DNA of 64,000 nt from the NCBI GenBank assembly GCA_964035545.1, contig OZ037766.1:10609722-10673721 (forward strand), in the 5' to 3' direction. Source of the DNA: Bugula neritina (lineage: Eukaryota > Bryozoa > Gymnolaemata > Cheilostomatida > Bugulidae). The notes under the pieces were generated by a model. The model ran no database searches. It worked only from the letters and a program-made list of their open reading frames with translations, and was not told where the DNA came from. Positions 25,701 to 37,600 of this stretch are shown one piece after another; the stretch's first letter is position 1; each line of letters opens with the position of its first letter. Made by a program: the position numbers and the translations under genes.

Positions 25701-28320
25701 AGGATCTTCCAACTCTATCAACTCTCCCAAGAACCTCTCTATGGAGGCTACATACATCAACCACAACTTTGCACAGCAGGTATGCTGCTCTACTGTCACT
25801 GCCAATGATTTAATGACCTTATCATGCAATCTTGTTGGGGAATTGTATGCCAAGTCATTTTTTGGTTTATAATTTATAATATTTTTGTGAAATATTAGCT
25901 TTCCAAAATAAACGATAATTCTTATGTGATTTGAACTTAGTGTAATTAAGTAACATTTAAGGGGATATTTTATGCGATAGTTTAATATTTCTGTTTAGCT
26001 ATATATTGTTTGTTATAATTAAGTAGCTCAGTATTTCTGCCTAAAAATGTTTTGATGAGCTTAAACGACCTGCCGACAATACAGCTTCCCACCATCTGCA
26101 ATCTATCTTCACCCAATGATTTTAGGTTTTGCATCACGAAGATAGATTTAATTTTGACAACGCGAATCCATTTCTGACGGAGGATGAAGACCCTAAGAAC
26201 ATAGCTTCAGTTGCTTACAGGTATTTATGTTGCCTTTCCTCTGTATTCACCTGATTCTTACATTAGAAATCTGAACAGCATTGATAACCCAACTACACCA
26301 GTGACTACACGTTTGATCTCTTGTCTGTAGGTATCGTAGATTTGACATTGGTAACGGTCTGCAGGTAGTGGTGAGGTGTGAGCACGACGGATACGTTCAA
26401 GGGGCTAATGGAGAGAAACAGTTCCTGACTATTAAAGCTCTCAATGAGTGGGACCCACGGGTGTGTATATGCAATGAATTTAGGATATATTGAACATGAC
26501 ATTTGTGATTTGCTACTAGTGTACATTTTTCACAGTCGAGTGGAAAGCTTGAAATTTATAACAAAACTCTATTTTACTATTTAGTAACTGTATCAAATAT
26601 TTGTAAACTAGTGTCTTATTGAATATCAAGTTTTTCTTGTGTCTTCGTGGGTATAATTCTGTTCTGTTGCATTTACATTGAGAAAAGGTAGCAAAGATGC
26701 TTTGCATAGTTAATGGCAATTGAGTACACCCTATCACTCTACAGCAAATACTACCAGTTGCATAGATGAACGTTGCCTATGGCTGTGCATACTATATCAT
26801 GTTAACATAGTTTTTCTCTCATGTGACTTTCTTTTCATGTGTTGAGCATGCTGGTAGATTGAGTATCTCTATCATAGTGGTAGTAACATCTGTTGAGTCT
26901 ACACTAGTACACAATGTGGCATGTGATAGCAGGTGCTACCTTCTTAGCCTTGCGGCTGTTTAATGCAAGCTTACGGTATACTTATGTGTAACTCATGTCA
27001 ATATTATATGTTACATGCTACCTTGTAGGCCAGTGGCGGTGTGGATTACAGAACTAAACTGGACATACAGAGAGGTGCTGTTGTGGCCACTGAGTTGAAA
27101 AACAACAGCTTCAAGTTGGCTAAATGGACTGCTGGTGCTATCCTCGCTGGTTCTGACCAGCTGAAGTTCGGGTAGGTTCACCACTGCCAATGCTGCCGTA
27201 TGTGTAAACACAATAACACCTCCCCACACACACCCCTCCACATATACCACACACACATATATAGACAAGTTGATGTAAAGTGTACTATATATGCTCTCTT
27301 TTGGTCTTCACCAGGTTTGTATCTCGTCAGAGTCCAAAGGATTCCAGGAATCACACTGTGCTCGGAGTGATGCAGTTTAAGCCTGCCGAGTTTGCCCAAC
27401 AGATGAACTTGAATATGGAAAATGCCTGGGGTATTCTCCGGTGCATTCTAGACTTCATCAAGAAATTGGATGATGGCAAATACCTTATTATGAAGGATCC
27501 TAACAAGGTAAAGCGCTAGTCAATTCTGAAGCTGATCAGTGTTAATATACATCACAGTGTTGGTATACAACCACAGCGTTGAGTACAAAGAACTGTTACT
27601 ATTATACCCATACAGTAACAAAATCATATGCTAGATAAGTTGTACTGTATGTTGTACTCTGTGTAGCCTATGTACCATCTTATAACATTGTACTCTGTGT
27701 AGCCTATGTACCATCTTATAACATTATACTCTGTGTAGCCTATGTACCATCTTATAGCATTGTACTCTGTGTAGCCTATGTACCATCTTATAACATTGTA
27801 CTCTGTGTAGCCTATGTACCATCTTATAACATTGTACTCTGTGTAGCCTATATACCATCTTATAACATTGTACTCTGTGTAGCCTATGTACCATCTTATA
27901 ACATTATACTCTGTGTAGCCTATGTACCATCTTATAGCATTGTACTCTGTGTAGCCTATGTACCATCTTATAGCATTATACTCTGTGTAGCCTATGTACC
28001 ATCTTATAACATTGTACTCTGTGTAGCCTATGTACCATCTTATAACATTATACTCTGTGTAGCCTATGTACCATCTTATAACATTGTACTCTGTGTAGCC
28101 TATGTACCATCTTATAACATTATACTCTGTGTAGCCTATGTACCATCTTATAACATTGTACTCTGTGTAGCCTATGTACCATCTTATAGCATTATACTCT
28201 GTGTAGCCTATGGTGAGAATCTACAATGTACCCGACAACACATTTGAGAGTGATGAAGATGAAAGTTCTGAAGAGGATGAAGAAAGTGAGAGTAGTGATG
28301 AGGGAGATAATGGTAAGTAA
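22723..28320 (+). CDS. EIF3D: Eukaryotic translation initiation factor 3 subunit D
   Basis: Thirteen exons: 22723-22845, 23678-23720, 23934-24070, 24192-24271, 24622-24819, 24961-25093, 25348-25492, 25655-25779, 26126-26220, 26331-26460, 27029-27171, 27315-27507 and 28207-28320, giving 552 residues (human 548). Landmarks are [100 protein letters not shown] and YLIMKDPNK. The end is an acidic tail of Asp/Glu/Ser, as in other eIF3d. eIF3d is the cap-binding subunit of the eIF3 complex. Intron 1 starts with GC instead of GT (AAG/GCAAGT), a known minor donor type. The last acceptor is the final copy of a tandem minisatellite. The stop may be the TAA in GGTAAGTAA read straight through; a splice at that GT to a tiny further exon cannot be excluded. 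Confidence 0.97.
23110..23480. repeat. Degenerate TA-rich repeat block inside eIF3d intron 1
   Basis: Same word set as the blocks at 2645 and 21660 (aatactaatagttctagtat, tagttatgctaatagttata). It fills much of the 832-bp first intron. Confidence 0.55.
27652..28206 (+). repeat. 36-bp minisatellite that duplicates the eIF3d 3' splice site
   Basis: GTGTAGCCTA recurs exactly every 36 bp from 27661 to 28201 (540 bp, 15 steps, 16 occurrences). Units differ only at a few sites (ATTGTAC/ATTATAC, TATAAC/TATAGC, one CTATATA). Each unit contains TACTCTGTGTAG followed by CCTATG, which is the acceptor and first two codons of the last eIF3d exon. The array ends precisely where the coding exon begins at 28207. 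Confidence 0.97.
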
Positions 28321-29925
28321 AATACATATCTTGTGTATTCTATTTAATGTGTGATGGTGACTTTATACAATGCCAAATTGTGCTGGTGCTTGATGAAATC
28401 CATCTATATTTAAGTTAGAGCATTATAAATTATGTGTATAAAACCAGATTATTTGTAAAGCCAATTTTGTTTTGTTTAGTTGAATGACAATTGAATTCAT
28501 TGGACAAATAAGGCTGAATAACTGAAGTCATTGTGAATAGTAGATAGTGTTACAGAAAAAGAGTATATAATTATGTGTAATGCACATGTATATAAATATC
28601 TATGCATATGTGTAACAAATATGTAGATGTGTAATATATTGTCAACTTATCATCCATACTTTTGCTCTGTCAGATTCATATTTTTCATGGTGTTACTTTT
28701 GAAATTTGTACACATAGCAATATTTTAGCAGGTTGAATTTTCAGTGTTCCTGCTATCATTTATATCTACATTCTGCATATTATGTTTATTATTTTTTTAG
28801 AATAAAGTTAGATCTTCTACCTCAACACAGAGATATTGTGGAACTAGCTAGTCTCCACTGTTGTGTGTTACTTCATAGCTTCTATGAATCAATATTGTTG
28901 AATGACTTTATAAAATATAATATTTTATGTTATATGCTATAGAGATAATTTGCAATTACGTTTTGACAGTTTTCTACTACATTCAAATTATAGTAAATAC
29001 ACATTAATCTTCAATTATCATCCCTTGCTTTATAGATAGTAGTCTCACTTCTTAAAGAGTTATAATTGCTAATAATAAAGTTCTTGCAAGGTTTGATAGA
29101 TAGTTGGCTTATGTGTGCATTATGCACTCATGCCTAGTGGTGTGATGCAGCTAAATTCAAACATGTCACGAATTGTCAAAAACTTCTTATTCACTAATAG
29201 ACTCTCATAAGGTTATTAAATAAAGCTGTGTGTGCTTTGCTGTCAACCAGGTCTAACATTGAAACTTCAAATATGATGTTGGGAATGTGAATCATTGGGT
29301 CATTATCTCTGAGTTATTGAAAGTTTATCAACATAGGGCACTAAAACTACATATAATATCTACATATATTCTTATCCTAAATAACTCATTCACAAAGCTT
29401 ATTGTTAAAATACGCAAATTTATAAGTGCCACATTGCAACAAAGGTACAATGGTAATGTCCCGACTTGAAGAATTATTGCTGCCCAATTATAGAGTTGTT
29501 TTTGCAATGAGGACTTGGTTAAAGACATGACAACTCTGGTAATTCTAGGCTTAATAATGAATGATATATACAGTAACCCAAACAGGGCAGATTGGAGGTA
29601 GGTGAAGATAAACAGCAATGGTAGACTTAGCTTGTAACACAAGATAAGTTAAACCGGTGAACATAGACAGTTTATTGGTCTATGGAAACAAATTAGAAGA
29701 AGGCAACTCCTATTAAAAATTTCACCACTACTGTATTCATTACTGCTATTTATATCCATCAAAAAGACATGTTGATGGCTTAAGTAAATGTGCAATTTGA
29801 AGCAGAACTTTTTAAGATCAGTAACTATATTCAACATTTTATTCAAATTTAAAAGTATAAAGCTCGTGGGGCTATCAATGACCCCCGGGTCAGTTTTAAC
29901 TTGCATTGTAACACAATTAGAAAGC
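28321..29925. other. Intergenic region between convergent eIF3d and caspase genes
   Basis: Contains the 3' untranslated regions of both genes and no further gene that I can support. Open frames at 28733-28942 and 29328-29642 are AT-rich and unlike known proteins. Confidence 0.5.
28801..28806 (+). terminator. Poly(A) signal AATAAA for eIF3d
   Basis: First canonical AATAAA after the stop, about 480 bp downstream. A second AATAAA lies near 29218. Confidence 0.45.
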
Positions 29926-31420
29926 TCAACGTTTTAGTCCAAAAAAGTTTTTAAATCTCTCAAAATAAGTTGGGACTGCAAGTATGTTGCTATTTAGTGC
30001 AAATATTTTGGACATAGTGCTATGGACAACTGGGATTTGTCTTCTTTCCATTCTTCTGCTGACCTCTCTAAATATCTCCATTATATCACTCGGATGGTTT
30101 GGTTGGTCTGCTGTGCTGAATAGGGCTTGAGTGAAGAACCCCCTGAGAGATACCTGACCTTGCAGCGTAGAGCTGATGATAGCAGTTGAAGAATCACCAG
30201 CTGGTATTTCAAAGGAATCAGGAGAAGGGGGTGATTTTGTCGACAATAATGGCCTTGTAGTTTTAGCATCTATAGTAAAAATGTAAATTGTTTAAACTGT
30301 TGTATTATGGCTTTGTTGTCATACAGGCTTTAAGAGAAAAAACTATGTAAAGCTTTCAGATAAAAAGCTAATGCTTTATGTAGTATATGTACATACTGTT
30401 AGTCAATCCCTCTCTTTACGACTCAACCTAGTTCTATGCACAATAAAACTTATTTACACAATACTACACAAACTAGCTTAAAATCCACTACACAGCAATA
30501 TAAAATTACTCAATGACTCAACCAAAATCAGTGTGTTGCATGCTTTTTACTTTTGCTGTAAACTCATATTGAGAATTTAGGAAACAAGCTGTTGCATTAT
30601 TAAAAAGCTGATTTTCAACATGAACGATACTAAGCTCAGCAGTTTTGTAGTTTATTTAGTCACTGTTGAAAACTTGAGCATCTATGAGGCCTGAGATTGA
30701 TAGTATCCCAGCAGCTGGGCTCTGAATTATCTCATAGGTACCTGTTTGGGGATGTAGACTTTCACTTCCTGCATCTGAGCATTCTCCAGTACTCTGGCAA
30801 CACTGCAGTATCAAAACCTAAAGAAGCCACTCAATATGCTAGGTTCGAGTTTCATTAATTCTGGAACACCTATTTATTTACAGTCCTCAAATATAAGGTA
30901 CACAATTGTTGACATTCTACATTTAATCTATGCTCTGCTGAAAACAATCTTCCATAAGTATATGAGATGAGCAACAGTAAAAATTAAATTCATAATTATA
31001 ATGTTATAATAGCAGAATAAATACTTACTACTTTCTTATATGTGAAAGGATTAAACTCTTTTTTAGAATAGATTCAACTATGATTTACAGGGCAAGAATT
31101 CGCCTATTTGTGCAACAGTTGGAAACTAAAAAAATATTTTTTGCATCTTTACACCTAGTAAGTTTTGTAGGAGCTTAGAGCTAAAATTCCAAAGATTATT
31201 TAAGAAACCTCAAACAATCTAAAATATATATAAACGTGTGGTCACATTAGATGAATTTGTCTTGTCTGGACCCAAATGCGTAAAAATCTATTTTGGGAAC
31301 AACCTTTTACACACGGTGCGTTGGGTATGTATACACACACATACAACACGCACACACACAACACGCACACACACAACACGCACACACACAACACGCACAC
31401 ACACACCACACACCACACAC

Positions 31421-31485
<65 letters not shown>

Positions 31486-33001
31486 CAGTACGAATGCAAT
31501 CTACAACTGTTTTATTGAAATGAGCCAACATTCTTACCTTGGGTACATTCTCCAGCATCGCATTGTAGCAGATAGCATTGATGATACTCTGTACGGGAAC
31601 TTGCCTCAAATTTCTATCATATATGTAGCCCTTCTCTCCATGGGACATAATTACTAATATCAAACCAGAAATATGGCCATCATGTTTAATACCCTGCTCT
31701 AATTTAGCTAGCATAGTGCGCTCGCTGAAGTCAACATGGATATGGGAGCTGATATTGTACTGTTCCAATGCTTTAACCACGTTACACTTTTCAGCTTCAG
31801 CTCCGTCCCGTTTCCATTTCTTGTAATCAAGAAATCGATTGTAAAAGATGAAGGCTTTGGGTCGCTTGTAAAATACACGCCAGTAATGGGTTTCCACCAT
31901 AGGCAATAGCTTTGTAAGTTGGCGACGTTTAGCATATTTTATAGCTTTTAATTGTTCATTGTCCTCTATTCTAGTCAGCGCCACATCTTGTTCTTGAGAA
32001 AATTCAAGAAGTGTCCTGGCAATCTCTACAGAGTTCACCATACAAGCATAGTGTAATGCTGTTTTCCCTGTTATACATTTAAATGATAGCAACTTCCAAT
32101 GATGGAGCTTATTTTCAACAGCTAAGAGTAGCTTCTCAACAATATCATGGCGGTTTCCTTGAGCAGCTAAATGAAGTAGTGTCTTACCATCACAGGTCTT
32201 GAGGTGGAAAACCTCTTCATAATCCTGAGTGCTTTTTACAATATCAATTAGATGCTCATATTGAGACATCATGTTATCGGGAGTCAAGCGATTTGTGTAA
32301 CAGCGACCTTGTTGCTTTCTTGATGACCTTGAACTCCTGATTGAGGTATTGTCATAAGAAGAGGGTATTACTTCTTCTTTTGATTTGGAAACCCTTTTGG
32401 TTTGTCTTAAAACACTCTTTTTCTTAGTCAATTCTTCAGCATCGCTTTTGCTAATGTAAGAATTTATCAGCTTTTTTATATCTCCAGAAACAGTCAACTC
32501 TAATACATTAAGTTGATGATTGTCTTTGACTGAGATGAGCTCAAGCCGTTCAATTACTGACAATTCACTCAAGTAAAATTCAATAACGTCTTTTTCACCA
32601 CTAATTGCAGCAGTATGCAAGGCAGTACGGCCCTGAGAGTCTCGTAACTGCAGGTATTTTAACTTATCTGTTTGATCAATCTGATGCAAGATGGCTTGAG
32701 CAACTGGTAGTCTAGTATTTGATTCGTTGGTGGTGTGGTTTAGATACGAACTCATGTCTCGGAGTGTATAGTGTAAGGGATACTGTCCACTACGACTCTG
32801 CTTAGCTAATAGTTTAGAACAATCTTCTGAGTTTAGTATAGAAGCAAGTACCTTTTCCACTGCTCTAATGTTGCAGTTTCGTATTGCTTGTATTAATCTT
32901 GAATGCTCCGATCTATAGTCCATATTGTGGGTAAGTATATTTTGTTGTATGCAGATTGTATAATGAGAAGTTACTGCTAGTTTCGGTAGCAGCCAATGCA
33001 T
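29926..33001 (-). CDS. Ankyrin-repeat caspase (C14 cysteine protease fusion)
   Basis: Three exons, 33001-31538, 30817-30742 and 30269-29926, join in phase to 627 residues; an inner ATG at 32923 is an equally good start. Residues about 60-345 hold ankyrin repeats: SGQYPLHY, SQGRTALHTAAISG (about 122-135), DGKTLLHLAAQGNRHDIVEK (about 271) and TGKTALHYACMVNSVEIART (about 311). From about 378 comes a caspase p20: KRPKAFIFYN, the S1-pocket Arg in KRDGAEAEK, and the catalytic His in LVIMSHGEKG (H454). Exon 2 supplies the active-site Cys in VLILQCCQSTGE (C495, in place of QACxG). Exon 3 is the p10 with VSLRGFFTQAL (S1-pocket Arg) and PVVHSTM. Linker Asp residues (QTD, PAGD) could be processing sites. 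There is no CARD, DED or death domain. Caspases cut after Asp in cell death or inflammation; the role of this fusion is unknown. The Cys-exon variant QCCQ is nearest to QACQG of caspase-8/10 (from memory). Confidence 0.88.
31331..31485. repeat. (CA)n / (TG)n microsatellite in caspase intron 1
   Basis: On the plus strand CACACA runs, partly in a 15-bp pattern with ACACG, precede a pure CA tract of about 50 bp at 31425-31475. In the sense of the caspase gene it is a (TG)n tract that begins about 60 nt after the first donor. Long open frames across it on both strands are artefacts. Confidence 0.97.
31511..31516 (-). promoter_or_regulatory. Possible intronic poly(A) signal in the caspase gene
   Basis: In the gene sense, AATAAA lies 22 nt after the end of exon 1 and a long TG-rich tract starts about 37 nt further on. 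AAUAAA plus a downstream GU-rich element is the normal layout of a cleavage/polyadenylation site. Use of it would end the transcript before the catalytic-Cys exon. Inference only. Confidence 0.35.
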
Positions 33002-33419
33002 GAGTGAAACTTCAAGTATGTTTGATTATTCTTGATACCCTGGCCAATCAAATTCAGAATACAATTTTTATTTCGTCCTGTTGTCAATGTAATTAATGTG
33101 TGACGTTAGTAACAAGCAATAATCTGATCAAAGGTACAAAGTTATTTCCTTGTTACTACATGATTAATAATAAACTATTTCAAAGGCTACCAGTGATGGA
33201 GAGTGAAAACTTATCTTATCCGATAAGCGAGTTGCGTAACAATGCCTTTTTTACAGCCAATAGTTTTAAACTTTGACTTTAGTCTTGCTGCATGTAGGAA
33301 CCATCAAAGACTATAGCACGCTGTTTTAATATACCAGATCAATAAACATAATATTTTTGATTTTTGTCAGCTCATAGAATTGATTCACTATTCTGCCTGT
33401 TTAAACTATATATAAGCAG

Positions 33420-33472
33420 GTGCAGACACGTTCAGACACGCGCAGACACGCACAGACACTCACAGACACACA
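33420..33472. repeat. Short tandem repeat, about 10 bp unit (CAGACACGCG type)
   Basis: Five imperfect copies of CAGACACG/CAGACACT/CAGACACA in a row, about 420 bp upstream of the caspase start. Confidence 0.7.
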
Positions 33473-33602
33473 CGATTTTTATTTGCAGCATTTTGTTTGA
33501 AAGTAGCCAAACAGTAATTAAAATTAGTTGCTGCTGATTAGTATTTACTGGAAATTTACTAATAAGTTGCTAACATTAAGGTACTGCGTAGTGGAGAAAT
33601 TG

Positions 33603-33740
33603 AGGTAGCCTAAGTTCTTCAATTTTGTTATTAAATTTTGGTTTGGGATGCGAGTTGAAATTTTTGCGAGAACATAACTTTTTTTGCTACATTTTTAGTC
33701 TAGAACACAGGCTTTTCTCCATTACTGCACCTACCTCGTT
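33603..33740 (+). repeat. Dispersed repeat family R1, copy 2
   Basis: Contains AGGTAGCCTAAGTTCTTC, TTTTGGTTTGGGATG, GAGAACATAACTT, TAGTCTAGAACACAGGC and CCATTACTGCACCTACCTC. It matches the copy at 10687-10830 over about 140 bp, the full extent I can see for the family. Confidence 0.8.
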
Positions 33741-34655
33741 GTTAAACTCATTTTTAGTAACAGCAGCTCAAACCCTACAGACTGTTAACTTAGAATTAAG
33801 AGTGACATGCATGTTGCAAAAGATATAGGAAGCAGTTCTGGCCCAAAAGCACTTGTCTAGCATCACACATATACTATGCTAGACTGAGAGCTCAAATCTC
33901 ATACGAGTCGTTGGTGACATCATGGGAGGAAGGTCCAACCAAAATTTCTCTTGTTTTACTTGAACTACCTTAAATATTTTTGTCTATAGTCTATAAAAAA
34001 AGTCCTAAAAACGCTGTAAAGTCATGTTTTTACAGATATTTTGATTATAGGACATAATATTCCAAATGCACTATGTCATAAGTATATATTGTATATGACA
34101 CAGCCTGTTTCCAGTTATTGCTTATTGGTAGGAATAACTTGTTATTATAATAAAGTAGCAAGTTATAAAAAAATCCCCTGCAGCTTGCAATGTTAGAATA
34201 AAAGTGTGCAGACCCAACAGTTTTGTATATTCATGTAGATTGTAGACTGTCACTAAAGGTGGCACAACTCCTATATATTAGACATGTACAGTTACTATCT
34301 TTATAAAATGTCAGTGTAGATCATTGATTAGGAATTTATTTTAGCAATATATTATATAAGATGTTCACTATTCAGTTCAGAATATCAATATCTCATTGCT
34401 TATTAGTATCTTAGATGTTTATTGTGTTTAGTCACATTAGTACAACCAATAATTATATATTCCCAGCAACTGTAGACTGTAACAAATACTGATTAGTATG
34501 CAAGCTACAACAGACTAATACTATGGAATATATTATATTTGTAAAATTAAATAAAAAATTAAAAATAAATGTTTACAAAACTATTAGTTGTTAGCAATAT
34601 AGTTTTCAGCACATTAACAGTATTACTTTTTAAGTTAGTGTGTGATTTGATACAG

Positions 34656-37600
34656 TTACTCAGCATTGTCTTCTTTAGCAGGTGCTTCCTCTTTTTCTGG
34701 TGCAGCTGGTTCTGCTGGTGCAGCTGGTTCTGCTGGTGGAGCAGCGTCAGCTGGTGCTGCAGTTTCTGTTGATTCAGAAGTGTCATTAGCAGTAGCAGGG
34801 CCTCCGTCCGCAACTTCAGTTTCGGCAGCAGCTGCCTCTGCAGCTGGTACTTCCGTTGTGTCTTTCGCATCTTCAGCTGACGGTAATGTTTTATCAGCAC
34901 CAGCACTTCCTGCATCATCAGCAGCAGTGGTAGTTTCTGTAGATTCTGGTTGTTCTGTTGAAATGGCTGCAGGCGGCTCCGTCACCTCATCTACTGCAGC
35001 TTTAGCAGATTCTGTCACCTCTTCACTAGCAGGAGCTTCTTCTGATGTGCTTGCAAGCGCTTCTTGTGTGTCTGCAGGCACTTCGGATGTGTCTGCAGGT
35101 GCTTCTTGTGTGTCTGCAGGTGCTTCTGCTGCTGTGGCAGGTGCTTCTGCTGCTGTGGCAGGTGCTTCTGCTGCTGTGGCAGGTGCTTCTGCTGCTGTGG
35201 CAGGTGCTTCTGCTGTGCTAGCAGGTGCTTCTTGCGTGTCTGCAGGAGCTTCTGATGTGTTAACACGTGCTTCTGCTGCTGTGACAGGTGCATCTGATGT
35301 GCTTGCAGCTTGCTCTTCTGGTACTGATACTTCTTCGGAATCTGACTTTTGCCCTGCTGATTTTCGAGCTGCCATGTCTTGTCGTGTTTTAAATCCCTTA
35401 AACCCTGCTTGTATTTTAATGGCTGCAGCTTCGACATCGGGATCTGCCAAGTCAATGTCTACTTCCTCACTTTTAGGAGTTGCTGGTTTTTCATCTGCTG
35501 CTGTCTCTGTGGTTGCTGATGGATCTGTTGATGTTGTGTCAGTTATTTCTTGTTTTGTAGCCTCTGAGCCTGCTATTGAAGATTTTGCTGAGCCCTGTAA
35601 AAAAGTGTGCAAATAAACATATATTTCAAAAAATTAGTTAGGTTTTTAGGTCTAATAACCCATCAAAATAGTAGTGGCAGGTTAAATATTGTCACACTCT
35701 GTACATTTATACTGATACACCAATCAAGCTGTTAAGTGTTATCCATACTGTTAGTATTGACTAGCAAATAATTCTGTCAACAAAGTTAAAGCACAACAAA
35801 TCATTCAAGTTGGTGAAGAGGTATTGTATACACCTGTAAAACAGAAAAAGAACATTTCCAAATACAATACTGTGCTAGTAATATAATGTAGACATATATT
35901 ACAAGGATTTGCAATTTACTTTTACTATACAACAAGCTGGAAATAGTTTTCAGGTGTAATAAGCGATCAATCAATTCTTACTACATTGTAGATTATATAC
36001 ATGACAAATTTAGCAAATCAAATTTGTTGGGCTATTTTGAAATGGTAACATTAAAAAGCTGAGCACAAAAACAATTTGCAGGAAATGAAATTTTTATAGA
36101 AATAAAAATAAATTTTCACGAGCAATGCCAAGCATTGCCAAATACAAGACTTGACAATGTTACTGCCACATGTGGACAACAATTATATATATACTTGTTA
36201 CTTTCTTTAGTGATCCCCCTGAAATACAATATACCAGCATATAACCTGACATAATTGGTTCATAACTCAAGCTTTTTTAGGGCTTGCCTCCCTCATCAGC
36301 ATAGCAAAAAGGGCCATGGCCAACACCTTTGCTAAGATATATCTGAAGGTGTGCTAATTCAATACAGAATGTTAAAGACACTTCAGTAAAGATACAGTCC
36401 TAGGTCTGTTTGAAAGCGTTTGATGGTAAAAGAATACATAAAATAATATACTAAGACAGCTGAGCCACTAATAAAAAATGCAGACATGTAAAATTGATAG
36501 AGCGTGACATTTTATAAAAGAATATTGCTGAAATCTTACATAGCATATTCTATACATTTTATTTGCCTACATTAATATTATTATATTGTGTTGATATATA
36601 CATGTTAATAGAAACCGAAATTCTGTGAAACAATCAGAAAATATAAAGTGCATAAATTGTTCTAGTTGCTAGTTAGAGGCAGCATGCATGTATGCTTTTA
36701 TTTTTACTCTAATTAAAATGCTGTCAGAGTGGAAATTTATATGGATTTGTAGCTGTACATTTAAGGTAACCGCAGAGCTAATTTCAAAGTTAGTTCTTAA
36801 ATGAAGTTTAGAAATAAATAAAATGTAAATTACCAGTTATAAATATTAACATTAACATCTAGTACTTTTTTATTTAGTTTCAATATGGGAGAAAACTGCT
36901 GAAACTAATTTTGATAAAAATGATAGGAGCCAACTTTATTTTTATGGTCTTATAAAAGCAAACATGGCAGAAAAGTATAGGGTGCGAGACAGCATTCACA
37001 GCTACAAAACCTTTTTTGTTTTTAGCTCTCGTCGAGTTTTCATTCCTTTAAACCCAGCTTGTATTTTTAAGGCTGCAGTTTCAACCTCAGGGTCATTGAG
37101 ATCTATATCAACTTCTTCTACTGAAGGTGCAACTGCTTTTGAAGCAATTACTGCTCCTTCATCTTTTACAGATTGTTCCTTAGGTAAAAGAATATTTATT
37201 CTATTGCTCATAATATGTTATGGGAAATTCAAAATAATAAAATTAAACAAAATGTCTACTCATCAATAATTTATTTTCTTATAAGTTATAACATATAGGG
37301 ATATCTTATCTAACCTCTCGCTTTTCTTCTGCCACCGCTGGGTTTGCTTCTGTTTCAACTTCGTTTACTTCATGTAGATCTATCTCTTTTTCTTCACTCA
37401 TCATTTCTTGGAACATTTCTACTTGTTTTGTACTTGAGTCTAGTTCTACTGGTTTTAGTACAACAAATGACTGTGCTTTCATGGTAGATTTCTCTTCTGG
37501 TATGTCTACTATCTCTCGTTGATTTTCTTCCTGTAAATCAAAATCTGCACTGGCTATAGAGAGGGCTATAACAGAAGCTTTTTACAGAATATGCACTGTG

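Larger units (their letters stand above)
33002..34655. other. Intergenic region; caspase upstream flank and SPA17-like 3' flank
   Basis: Two repeats are listed separately (33420-33472, 33603-33740). A TTTATT (AATAAA on the minus strand) at about 34418-34423 may be the poly(A) signal of the SPA17-like gene. No other gene is seen. Confidence 0.45.

Noticed and set aside
27661-28201. CRISPR-like array because of regular spacing
   Set aside because: The whole 36-bp unit repeats with no variable spacers, in a eukaryotic intron; it is a minisatellite.
31238-31657. Several His/Thr- or Cys/Val-repeat open frames on both strands
   Set aside because: Produced by the CA/TG microsatellite in the caspase intron; the caspase frame itself is spliced out at 31538.
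34666-35616. 316-codon Ser/Ala/Gly/Val open frame on the plus strand
   Set aside because: Antisense shadow of the low-complexity last exon of the SPA17-like gene; no splice context or domain.
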